64,000 bases of DNA, taken from assembly GCA_949292425.1 (NCBI GenBank), contig CASEZK010000057.1, positions 1-64,000 on the forward strand, given 5' to 3'. Source of the stretch: an uncultured Oscillospiraceae bacterium (GTDB lineage: Bacteria > Bacillota > Clostridia > Oscillospirales > Acutalibacteraceae). Made by a program: the position numbers and the translations under genes. The notes beneath the pieces were generated by a model. The model saw nothing but the letters and a program-made list of their open reading frames with translations. It was not told the DNA's origin and did not search any database. The number at the start of each line of letters is the position of its first letter. The first letter of the stretch is position 1. Positions 44,850-52,585 of this stretch are shown one piece after another.

Positions 44850-45861
44850 GACTGATTACCTCAAAGCCAGCCGCTCTGATGAGTCTGTTATAAACAGCCA
44901 GAGGAACTCCAGATTTTTTAGGACATCTAGCCAGTACCAATTCAATTTCATGCATGTCATCTATTTTTCGTAAAGTATCAAAAAATAAGTTCGCTTGATT
45001 ATCAAAATCATTTTCTTTTCCAAAAGATAAACATTTCCCGCATATATTTTCCACGTCTTCGTCAAAACATAAGTTTAACGTGCTAGAGCTTTGGTGCGAG
45101 TTTACATATTCTATATACTTTTCCTTGGGTGCATCGATAATCAAGATCTTGGCATCTGGCGCATAGTGTTTATACTTCATTCCCGGAGAAATAACCTTCT
45201 GCATAGGCTTTAAGTCACTCATAATGGCGGGGTCAACTATTATTTTACCAATTTCGTTTTCAATTTGTTCTACTGTAACTTTCCCTGGCCTTAGCAAACG
45301 AGGGCATTCATCAACGAAGGAAATGACCGTGGATTCTAGTCCAATTTGACAGTCACCACCATCAAAGATAGCGTCTATCTTACCGTTCATGTCTTTAAGA
45401 ACATGTGAAAATTTAGTGGGGCTGGGCTTTCCGGAAATATTTGCAGAAGGGGCTGCGATAGGAGAACCTAAATACTTTATAACTTTTCTCATTGTAGAAT
45501 GAGATGGCAACCGAATTGCTACAGTCTCCAAGCCACCAGAAGTGGCTTTGGGGACGTATTTACTTTTAGGTAAAATTATGGTCAATGGACCAGGCCAAAA
45601 CTTTTTAGTTAAAATTTTAGCCTTTTCGGGGAAACTTGTAATTAAATCGTAAATTTCACTTATCTCAGATATATGCAAAATAAGTGGATTGTCGCTTGGT
45701 CTTCCTTTCGCTACAAATATTTTTTTTACGGCATTTTCACTGATGGCATTTGCGCCAAGACCATACACAGTTTCCGTAGGTAGAGCCACTAGTCCATCAT
45801 TTTTTAAAATTTCAGCGGCTATTTTCTCGTCACCGCGTTTCAACATTTTAGTTTGCATCAT
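44842..45861 (-). CDS. Threonylcarbamoyl-AMP synthase (Sua5 type)
   Basis: Makes threonylcarbamoyl-adenylate for the t6A37 modification of ANN-decoding tRNAs. The YrdC-like domain covers about residues 1-210: [49 protein letters not shown] and [16 protein letters not shown] linker ([13 protein letters not shown]) and the C-terminal Sua5 domain (to residue 339, ending [15 protein letters not shown]) make it the long Sua5 form, not short TsaC. The start overlaps the prfA stop by 14 bp, the common prfA-sua5 neighbourhood, although prmC is missing between them. Confidence 0.94.
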   Translation of the reverse strand: MMQTKMLKRGDEKIAAEILKNDGLVALPTETVYGLGANAISENAVKKIFVAKGRPSDNPLILHISEISEIYDLITSFPEKAKILTKKFWPGPLTIILPKSKYVPKATSGGLETVAIRLPSHSTMRKVIKYLGSPIAAPSANISGKPSPTKFSHVLKDMNGKIDAIFDGGDCQIGLESTVISFVDECPRLLRPGKVTVEQIENEIGKIIVDPAIMSDLKPMQKVISPGMKYKHYAPDAKILIIDAPKEKYIEYVNSHQSSSTLNLCFDEDVENICGKCLSFGKENDFDNQANLFFDTLRKIDDMHEIELVLARCPKKSGVPLAVYNRLIRAAGFEVISLE

Positions 45862-46939
45862 TATCGCTTCCGATTGATTTCTCTAATTTAGCTGCTCTGT
45901 CAGCAGTAATTAAAGCATCGATTATTTCGTCTAAATTACCATTTAAAATGTCCTCTAAACGGTAAAGCGTCAATCCTATTCTGTGGTCCGTCATTCTGCC
46001 TTGAGGATAATTATAAGTCCTGATTCTCTCAGACCTATCTCCAGATCCAACTTGAGTTTTCCTTTCTTGCGCCAATGCGTCGGTTTGCTCACGCATTTTT
46101 GCTTCAAGCAGCCTGGACTTTAAAACTTTCATGGCCTTGTCTTTGTTTTTGTATTGGCTCCTTTCGTCTTGGCACTCTACAACTACGCCCGTAGGAATGT
46201 GAGTTATTCTTATGGCAGACTCAGTTTTGTTAATGTGTTGCCCTCCAGCCCCGCTAGCCCTGAAAGTATCAATCTGAAGATCAGCCGGATCTATATCTAT
46301 TTCTACATCTTCAGCTTCAGGTAAAACCGCTACAGTAACCGTGGAAGTATGGATGCGGCCCTGCGCTTCCGTTTCAGGAACTCTTTGTACCCTGTGCACT
46401 CCGCTCTCGTATTTAAACCTAGAATACGCTCCTTCGCCCTTGACCATAAAGCTTATTTCTTTGTATCCACCAAGTTCAGTTTCATTTGCGTTTATTATTT
46501 CAATTTTAAAACCTTTCATTTCAGCGTACATACAGTACATTCTGTAGAGCACTCCGGAAAATAAAGCAGCTTCGTCTCCGCCTGCGCCGCCTCTTATTTC
46601 TATAATAACATTCCTATCATCGTTAGGATCTTTTGGCAAAAGCAATATTTTAAGTTCGGAAGAAATTTTCTCTATATTTTCACGAGAAGTATCTAGCTCA
46701 GACTCAAGCATTTCTCGAAATTCTTTATCATTTCCGCCTTCATTCAAAAGCTGTTTAGCTTCTTCAAAATCACTTTTATATTTTTTATACTCTTTGTATT
46801 TTTCAACAATGGGCGTCAAGTTTTTTTGCTCTTTCATTATTGAAGTATATTTTTCTTGGTCGGATACAATGTTCGGATCAAACAACATTTCATTTAATTC
46901 ATCATATCTTTTTTTGAAAATTTCCAATCTGTCGAACAA
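45848..46939 (-). CDS. prfA: Peptide chain release factor 1
   Basis: Reads UAA and UAG in the ribosomal A site and releases the peptide. The codon-reading PxT motif is PET in [17 protein letters not shown], and the catalytic GGQ is in [17 protein letters not shown]. The frame is open to GTG codons at 46948 and 46960, but neither has good spacing; the TTG at 46939 gives the usual [15 protein letters not shown] start. About 363 aa, full length. prmC, which methylates the GGQ glutamine and often follows prfA, is not present here; sua5 follows directly. Confidence 0.95.
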   Translation of the reverse strand: MFDRLEIFKKRYDELNEMLFDPNIVSDQEKYTSIMKEQKNLTPIVEKYKEYKKYKSDFEEAKQLLNEGGNDKEFREMLESELDTSRENIEKISSELKILLLPKDPNDDRNVIIEIRGGAGGDEAALFSGVLYRMYCMYAEMKGFKIEIINANETELGGYKEISFMVKGEGAYSRFKYESGVHRVQRVPETEAQGRIHTSTVTVAVLPEAEDVEIDIDPADLQIDTFRASGAGGQHINKTESAIRITHIPTGVVVECQDERSQYKNKDKAMKVLKSRLLEAKMREQTDALAQERKTQVGSGDRSERIRTYNYPQGRMTDHRIGLTLYRLEDILNGNLDEIIDALITADRAAKLEKSIGSDNDAN

Positions 46940-47012
46940 ATTACTCACTCTCTTTCGCACGCCTTAGCAGGCCTTATTTTTAAGTATTATACCATTTATA
47001 AAGATTTATATC

Positions 47013-47051
47013 AAATAATAATCCCCCAGTTAGGCTGGGGGATTATTATTT
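47013..47051. terminator. Long perfect terminator hairpin upstream of prfA
   Basis: A 17-bp perfect stem (47013-47029 with 47035-47051) containing CCCCCAG/CTGGGGG and A/T-rich ends, 5-nt loop. It separates the histidine phosphatase gene from prfA on the minus strand and could act in both directions. Confidence 0.85.
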
Positions 47052-47143
47052 ATGTATTTTACTTGTATTTGTCCAATTTCTTAATTGTGCTCGTAACATC
47101 CTCCATGACATTACTAAGCTCATTTGCTTCGTTTCTATCTGCT

Positions 47144-47755
47144 TCATTCAGGGACCTTGTCGTAAACTTCAAAAACATGGTCCCTAACCCACAAACTGGG
47201 AGTAATTCTAATAGAATAGCCACAGCCGTTATTGCTGCCCCACTGAAAAGCCTTAGCCTTTGGAATGCCAAAAGAAGCTAACAAAGTCATTATGACTCCA
47301 CCATGTGTGACTACTATAGCGTCTTTCATTTCATTTTTTATTATTTTGTCTACGATGTTTTCAAAGCAAGAGCACACTCTGTGTGTAAAATCTGTCAGAT
47401 TTTCAGCTGTACAAGCTGAGGAAACTTGCCCAGAAGAAAGCCAAGATAAAAATTCTTTATCTTTTTCTAAATCTTTAGCGCTTTTATTTTCCCAATCTCC
47501 AAAATCGCATTCTTTTAAGTTTTCTACAACCTGTTTTTTCATATCTGGGTATAAAATATCTGCCGTTTGTACACACCTTTTCATGGGACTCACGTACAGC
47601 AATCCAGCATTTGGATAGTTAAACTTATTTTTCAGATTGTTCAATGCCTTAATACCCTGCAGGGCAAGTGGAGTATCTGTCGACCCTACGTACAAGCCAC
47701 TTATATTAGCCTGAGTTAATCCATGACGTATCAAGTGTATTTTATATGTTTTCAT
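47144..47755 (-). CDS. Histidine phosphatase family protein
   Basis: Phosphatase of the phosphoglycerate-mutase-like superfamily. The phosphohistidine motif is IHLIRHGLTQANISGLYVG, with the second Arg in YVSPMKRCVQTADI, the acid residue in LKECDFGDWENK and the second His in AIVVTHGGVIMTLL. 203 aa, single domain. The substrate is not known; relatives include alpha-ribazole phosphatase and phosphoglycerate mutases, but no cobalamin genes are nearby to support either. It is divergently oriented to the XRE regulator. Confidence 0.88.
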   Translation of the reverse strand: MKTYKIHLIRHGLTQANISGLYVGSTDTPLALQGIKALNNLKNKFNYPNAGLLYVSPMKRCVQTADILYPDMKKQVVENLKECDFGDWENKSAKDLEKDKEFLSWLSSGQVSSACTAENLTDFTHRVCSCFENIVDKIIKNEMKDAIVVTHGGVIMTLLASFGIPKAKAFQWGSNNGCGYSIRITPSLWVRDHVFEVYDKVPE

Positions 47756-47865
47756 AGAAAATCTCCTTAAAAAATATCAATAAATGTAGACATTTTAATT
47801 ATTTTGATTTATTATAATATCTGCATAATGTCTTAAAGTTTACTCTTTGGAGGTCAAATTAAAGT

Positions 47866-48558
47866 ATGAACAAAGATTTCCCGCGGATTATAGCATTACT
47901 TAGAAAAGAAAGAGGAATTAGTCAAAAACAAGCGGCTACAGACTTGGAAATATCCCCCGCGTTACTGTCTCATTACGAGAAAGGAATAAGAGAATGCGGA
48001 CTTGATTTTGTTTTAAAGGTAGCCGATTACTATGACGTTTCATGTGATTATCTTTTAGGCAAAAGCCCAGACAGAGATGGATATAAAATATCGGTAGATG
48101 AAATAGAAGTTGACGACTCATCGAGCAAAGATAGCACTTTCAGGGGAAATATAGTGTCGATTTTAAATAAGAAACTTATACTAAATTCTTTAAGTATTAT
48201 ATTTGATATCTTACAAAAGAGCAATAACAAAAATTTAATCAACGCTGTATCTAAATTTTTTATGCTATCAATTTACAAAGTTTTTAGGATTTTATATTCT
48301 GGAAATAAAAAAAATCCTCAAGATTTTTTCAGCATTCCTAAAGCAAAACAAAAGGCCTTGTCCGATGCTACTCAATTTTTATATGAGAACGAAATAGTGT
48401 GTACAGTGAATGGAAACGGCGAAGATAAAAAATCTGAAAAACATTTTTCAATGAGTCTATCTACGGAAATAATTTCACAAGATTATCCCAAATTAGCCTC
48501 TTCTCTTTACAATTTGATTCAAAGAACAGAATCAGGATTGATAAAAGATGACTTATGA
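47866..48558 (+). CDS. XRE-family transcriptional regulator
   Basis: Helix-turn-helix DNA-binding protein. The N-terminal HTH (residues about 6-65) is clear: IIALLRKERGISQKQAATDL, SPALLSHYEKGIRE and YYDVSCDYLLGKSPD. The rest (to 230 aa) is an uncharacterised helical domain (SILNKKLILNSLSIIFDILQ; AKQKALSDATQFLYENEI). Its end overlaps folC by 11 bp, so both are co-translated. The target genes are unknown; it may control its own operon or the divergent phosphatase gene 110 bp away. A TATAAT at 47814-47819 is a possible -10. Confidence 0.85.
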   Translation: MNKDFPRIIALLRKERGISQKQAATDLEISPALLSHYEKGIRECGLDFVLKVADYYDVSCDYLLGKSPDRDGYKISVDEIEVDDSSSKDSTFRGNIVSILNKKLILNSLSIIFDILQKSNNKNLINAVSKFFMLSIYKVFRILYSGNKKNPQDFFSIPKAKQKALSDATQFLYENEIVCTVNGNGEDKKSEKHFSMSLSTEIISQDYPKLASSLYNLIQRTESGLIKDDL

Positions 48559-49825
48559 TGAAGTTGTAAAAAAAATAAAAAGCAGACAGAAGTTTGGCAT
48601 AAAACCTGGACTTGAAAGAATAAATAAGTTTTTAAGCTTAATTTCTAACCCACAAAAAAATTTGAGATTTGTACATGTAGCAGGAACAAACGGAAAAGGT
48701 TCTGTATGCAGCATGATATCGAGGCTTTTAGCTGTTTCTGGATATAAAACAGGACTTTTTATTTCACCTGAAGTGGTTAATTTTAGAGAAAGAATACAGC
48801 TTAATAACAAAATGATATCCAAAAAAGAGCTGGTGGACATATTTAATGAGATAGAGCCTCATTTAAATAAATTAGACTCCAAAGCTGAATACTTAACAGA
48901 ATTTGAGCTTGTAACAGCACTAGCTTTCGTACATTTTTCTAAATGTAAATGCGATATTGTCGTTTTAGAAACCGGTCTTGGAGGAAGGCTTGACGCTACA
49001 AATGTAATAGAAAAACCACTTGCGTCAGTTATAACTTCATTGTCATATGATCATGTAAATATTCTCGGCAATACAATAGAAAAAATAGCAAAAGAAAAAG
49101 CAAAAATAATAAAACCCGAGGGAATAACCATCCTAAGTCACCAAAGCTTCAAAGAAACTATAAAAGTTGTTGAAGATACGGCAAAAGAACTGAAAAACGA
49201 ATTTATTTATGCCGATCTTAAAAATATAAGTATTTTAGACAGTTCGATAAAAGGAAGCACGTTTTCAGTTAATTCAGAAGAGTATTTTCTGTCTTTGCCC
49301 GGGTTACATCAAGTAAGCAATGCACATACGGCTTTATTGGCCGTCGATGCCTTGAAAAAATATGGTTTTTTTGCAGAAAGTTCTGTTGTGAAAACAGTTT
49401 TAAAAAACATGAAATTTCCAGCAAGGCTTGAAGTCTTAAAAAGTACCCCTACCGTTATACTAGATGGTGCACATAACTTTGATGGGATGCTAAAATTAAA
49501 AGAGAACATCAATATGTACTTAAAAGGCAAAAAGCTTATAGGAATAATGGGTATGCTAAAAGATAAAGAGTATGAAAAGTCGATTTCTTTGGTTTTAAAC
49601 TCTTTCGAGAAAATATTTATGGTGCCGATAAACAACGACAGGTCTTTACAATTAGAAGATATAGAAAAATTGTCAAATAACCTTTCAAGTAAAATTATAC
49701 CTACTAGTACTGTAGATTTAGCTGTAAAAAATTCACTCTCAATTTTGCGTGACAGCGATGTTTTGGTCATATTTGGATCGCTATATTTAGCAAGTGAAAT
49801 TCGACCATTACTTTTAAAAATATAA
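48548..49825 (+). CDS. folC: Folylpolyglutamate synthase / dihydrofolate synthase
   Basis: Adds glutamate to folates (and possibly to dihydropteroate). Mur-ligase-like fold: FVHVAGTNGKGSVCSMISRL (P-loop), GLFISPEVVNFRERIQ, DIVVLETGLGGRLDATNVIE, ITSLSYDHVNILG and TVILDGAHNFDGMLKL. 425 aa is normal. The ATG lies inside the end of the XRE gene. The spoIIA operon begins about 125 bp downstream after a hairpin. Confidence 0.93.
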   Translation: MTYDEVVKKIKSRQKFGIKPGLERINKFLSLISNPQKNLRFVHVAGTNGKGSVCSMISRLLAVSGYKTGLFISPEVVNFRERIQLNNKMISKKELVDIFNEIEPHLNKLDSKAEYLTEFELVTALAFVHFSKCKCDIVVLETGLGGRLDATNVIEKPLASVITSLSYDHVNILGNTIEKIAKEKAKIIKPEGITILSHQSFKETIKVVEDTAKELKNEFIYADLKNISILDSSIKGSTFSVNSEEYFLSLPGLHQVSNAHTALLAVDALKKYGFFAESSVVKTVLKNMKFPARLEVLKSTPTVILDGAHNFDGMLKLKENINMYLKGKKLIGIMGMLKDKEYEKSISLVLNSFEKIFMVPINNDRSLQLEDIEKLSNNLSSKIIPTSTVDLAVKNSLSILRDSDVLVIFGSLYLASEIRPLLLKI

Positions 49826-49882
49826 AAAAGATCATTAAAAAACCTAAAATCTACTCCTAAAATCTGAGTGATTAATAGACAA

Positions 49883-49912
49883 AAATCTCCTATCATAATT
49901 GGTAGGAGGTTT
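49883..49912 (+). other. Hairpin between folC and spoIIAA
   Basis: A 12-bp stem (49883-49894 with 49901-49912, two G-T pairs) with a 6-nt loop. Its 3' arm contains GGTAGGAGG, a ribosome-site-like sequence eight bases before a four-codon mini-ORF (ATG 49918, stop 49930). It may terminate folC or control spoIIAA translation; the tail is only weakly T-rich. Confidence 0.45.
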
Positions 49913-49949
49913 AGTTTATGCTGAAAATTTGAAAAAAGGAGACAAAAAA

Positions 49950-50258
49950 GTGAATGTAAAAATAAAAAATGAAGGAAAAACTTTAATCGCTTTCATCGAG
50001 GGAGATATAGACCATCATACCGCCAAAAATATAAGAGAATATATCGATAACAATGTGGAATCATCAAACCCTAATTTGTTGAAAATAGATTTCTCAAAAG
50101 TGCAGTTTATGGATAGCTCAGGAATAGGCCTTATTATGGGCAGATACAGACTTATGCAGCTTCTTAAAGGAAAGCTTGAAGTCATAAATGTCCCTGAAAA
50201 TATAAAAAAACTTATAAAATTGTCAGGTTTGACAAGCTTGAATATTATAAAAGATTGA
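49950..50258 (+). CDS. spoIIAA: Anti-sigma-F factor antagonist SpoIIAA
   Basis: STAS-domain protein that binds and neutralises SpoIIAB in the forespore, freeing sigma-F. The phosphorylation-site block is FSKVQFMDSSGIGLIMGRY, where the Ser pair contains the residue phosphorylated by SpoIIAB. 102 aa is normal. The frame stays open upstream to 49899 but AAAGGAGA is seven bases from the GTG at 49950, giving MNVKIKNEGKTLIAF. First gene of the spoIIA operon. Confidence 0.93.
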   Translation: MNVKIKNEGKTLIAFIEGDIDHHTAKNIREYIDNNVESSNPNLLKIDFSKVQFMDSSGIGLIMGRYRLMQLLKGKLEVINVPENIKKLIKLSGLTSLNIIKD

Positions 50259-50270
50259 GGAAGTGGAAAT

Positions 50271-50714
50271 ATGAAACCAGTAAATGAAATGAAATTTGAA
50301 TTTTTAAGTAAATCATCGAACGAAAGTTTCGCAAGAGCTACAGTTTCAGCATTTGTAGCTCAGCTGGACCCAACAATTTCAGAACTTGCAGATATTAAAA
50401 CAGCTGTCTCGGAAGCTGTGACAAACTGCATAGTGCACGCATATAAGCAAAACATGGGAATCATTTACATAGCGGTACAGATATTTGAAAACGGAAAAGT
50501 AGTCATAAAAATAAGAGACAGAGGTTGTGGAATAGAAAATGTAAACCAAGCAATGGAACCTATGTTCACAACCGGCGGAGATGAAAGAGCTGGCTTAGGT
50601 TTTGCGGTCATGCAAAGCTTTATGGACAAAATAAAAGTTACTTCCAAAACTGGAAAAGGTACAAGTATAACTCTTGAAAAAAATATAATTCCAAGGGTTA
50701 TGAGGAATGGCTAA
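50271..50714 (+). CDS. spoIIAB: Anti-sigma-F factor SpoIIAB
   Basis: GHKL-fold serine kinase that holds sigma-F inactive and phosphorylates SpoIIAA. N-box EAVTNCIVHAYKQN and ATP-lid motifs IKIRDRGCGIENVNQAMEP and TTGGDERAGLGFAVMQSF are typical. 147 aa is normal. Twelve bases after spoIIAA and overlapping sigF by 8 bp, so the three are made together in a fixed ratio. Confidence 0.95.
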   Translation: MKPVNEMKFEFLSKSSNESFARATVSAFVAQLDPTISELADIKTAVSEAVTNCIVHAYKQNMGIIYIAVQIFENGKVVIKIRDRGCGIENVNQAMEPMFTTGGDERAGLGFAVMQSFMDKIKVTSKTGKGTSITLEKNIIPRVMRNG

Positions 50715-51363
50715 CAGGGAAGATTTTATAAATCAAAATATGGGTCTAGTGCACGCTTGTGCAAAACGCTTTAGGAATAAAGGCATAGAATATGAAGACA
50801 TGATTCAAGCTGGGTGCATAGGGCTGATAAAAGCGGTGAACAGGTTTGATGAAGAAAGAGGCTTGAAATTTTCTACATATGCAGTACCTGCGATTTTAGG
50901 GGAAATAAAGCGCTTGTTTAGAGACGGTGGCAGCGTAAAAGTTGGAAGAAGTCTGAAGGAATTGGCGTTGAAAGCAAATAAAATAAACTCTGAACACATT
51001 GTAAAAACAGGAAAAGACCTCACGATAAATGAGCTAGCAAAAGTCTTAGAAACGGACCCTGAACAGATCGCTTTGGCTTTGAGTGCGGGAACTGTACCTG
51101 TATCTTTAACAGCTTGTGATGACGAAGGACGCACAGAAATAGAGATACCTGTCGAATCGCATGACGAAAAACTCTCCGAAATTATAGCATTAAAGCAAAT
51201 AATAAAAGATCTCAATTCCAAAGACAAAGCTATTATAATTTTACGCTTTTTTAAGAATCAAACACAGGTTAAAACAGCTAAAATCTTAGGTATGAGCCAG
51301 GTGCAAGTCTCTCGAAGGGAAAAAATAATCTTAAAAAACATAAAAAGGAAATTTATCAGTTAG
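50707..51363 (+). CDS. sigF: Sporulation sigma factor F
   Basis: First forespore-specific sigma factor (SpoIIAC). Sigma-70 region 2: EDMIQAGCIGLIKAVNRFDE and RGLKFSTYAVPAILGEIKRL (sigma-B/F-like, with the FRDGGSVKVGRSL block of region 3). Region 4 at the C-terminus: KAIIILRFFKNQTQVKTAKI and GMSQVQVSRREKIIL. 218 aa is complete. It shows that the lineage is a spore former or descends recently from one. The stop codon is in the loop of the terminator. Confidence 0.95.
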   Translation: MANREDFINQNMGLVHACAKRFRNKGIEYEDMIQAGCIGLIKAVNRFDEERGLKFSTYAVPAILGEIKRLFRDGGSVKVGRSLKELALKANKINSEHIVKTGKDLTINELAKVLETDPEQIALALSAGTVPVSLTACDDEGRTEIEIPVESHDEKLSEIIALKQIIKDLNSKDKAIIILRFFKNQTQVKTAKILGMSQVQVSRREKIILKNIKRKFIS

Positions 51364-51374
51364 TAAATTTCCTT
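51345..51374 (+). terminator. spoIIA operon terminator, overlapping the sigF stop
   Basis: AAGGAAATTTA (51345-51355) pairs with TAAATTTCCTT (51364-51374). The 8-nt loop contains the sigF stop codon TAG (51361-51363). The following tail is only weakly T-rich. The rest of 51375-51629 is AT-rich with no assignable element. Confidence 0.6.
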
Positions 51375-51629
51375 GTAAAAAATATATTGTAGAAATTAGT
51401 AAAACTCAAAATATTTTACAATATTTGTAATTTTGTAATCGATGATTTTTCTAAGCGAGTAACTAATTGGAAAATATTGAAAATTATCATTGTTAAAAAC
51501 TTTGTTGAAAATGTTAAAAACATTTATTTCTACAAAGAGAGATAAAAATAAATTTTACCAAAAGTTTTATAAAAATCAATTTAACGACAAAAATACTCAT
51601 GATAAAATAAAAATAGAAATGCAAAATGA

Positions 51630-52352
51630 CTAATTATTTTCACTTATGAAAATAAGTGTTGATAAAGCGACAAGTGGAGCGGTTTCTGTTCGCAATATTT
51701 TATTGCCAAGGGTGGAAATAATGGCATTACTTTCTTTAAACAAGTCGATTTCTTGCTCTGTAAAACCGCCCTCCGGACCGATAAAAATCCCTATATTTTT
51801 ACAGTTAATTATAGAGTTGTATTTAAGCGAAACTCCGCCATTTTCGTAGAAAACAAAAGTTTTGTCAAAGTTTTTGAGGAATTTTAAAGTATGTTCTAGC
51901 CTCTCAGGACGATAAACTTTAGGGATCAATCCACGCTGCGATTGTTGCGCGGCTTGTTTTGCTATCTTATTCCAACGCGTGATTTTTTTGTCCATAGATT
52001 TTTCATCCGGCCTAACAATGCAGCGGTTAGTTATAATTGGAACTATATCGTACACTCCTATCTCAACAGCTTTCTGTACGATATTGTCCATCTTATCGCC
52101 CTTAGGTATAGTCTGATACAGAGTAATATTTATTGATGGTTCAGCCAAACATGGAACAGTAAAGCTTTCGACTAGATGGATTTTTTCTTTTTCAACTTTA
52201 TCTATTGTACAAATGTGGTCTATTTGATTTTTATCGCAAAGAGTAATCTTTTCTCCCACTTTCATTCTAAGTGATTTTATAGCATGCAATGCATCTTCTC
52301 CTGTTAAAACGTATTTTTTATCAACAATTTCACCTATAAAAAACTTTGTCAT
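51630..52352 (-). CDS. rsmE: 16S rRNA (uracil-1498-N3)-methyltransferase RsmE
   Basis: SPOUT-class SAM-dependent enzyme making m3U1498. Blocks: ALHAIKSLRMKVGEKITLCD, ITLYQTIPKGDKMDNIVQKA, EIGVYDIVPIITNRC, WNKIAKQAAQQSQRGLIPKV and the knot IGIFIGPEGGFTEQEIDLF with LGNKILRTETAPLVAL. About 240 aa. The ATG at 52361 touches AGGTAGGG; the ATG at 52352 has nine bases of spacing and is preferred. Single gene between sigF and the AAA+ gene, transcribed opposite to both. Confidence 0.94.
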   Translation of the reverse strand: MTKFFIGEIVDKKYVLTGEDALHAIKSLRMKVGEKITLCDKNQIDHICTIDKVEKEKIHLVESFTVPCLAEPSINITLYQTIPKGDKMDNIVQKAVEIGVYDIVPIITNRCIVRPDEKSMDKKITRWNKIAKQAAQQSQRGLIPKVYRPERLEHTLKFLKNFDKTFVFYENGGVSLKYNSIINCKNIGIFIGPEGGFTEQEIDLFKESNAIISTLGNKILRTETAPLVALSTLIFISENN

Positions 52353-52523
52353 AAAGAACATCCCTACCTTGATAATAACTGCTTTATTATAGCATTTAAT
52401 ATAGTGCAGTCAAGTAGAAACATATATAATTAAACAATGTATATTAATCTTATCTTTGTAGTTGATATGATTTTTGAATAAATTATTTCAATAAATAATG
52501 CTATTTATTTACGATGATTTGTA

Positions 52524-52552
52524 TTGATTTGTTGTGAATTTTATGATACAAT
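52524..52552 (+). promoter_or_regulatory. Promoter for the exported AAA+ gene
   Basis: TTGATT (52524-52529), 17-bp spacer, TACAAT (52547-52552) with TGA before it as extended -10. About 30 bp before the translation start. Confidence 0.6.
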
Positions 52553-52585
52553 GTAAAATGTAAAAAAATCATGGGGGGAAAAGTT

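Noticed and set aside
47059-47271. 70-codon minus-strand frame ending in a charged helix (VMEDVTSTIKKLDKYK)
   Set aside because: Most of it overlaps the histidine phosphatase gene out of frame. The free 3' part has no ribosome site, though its composition is somewhat protein-like.
49899-49949. Longer spoIIAA starting at TTG 49899
   Set aside because: The extension is within a hairpin and has no ribosome site, and known SpoIIAA proteins start at the GTG-equivalent position 49950.
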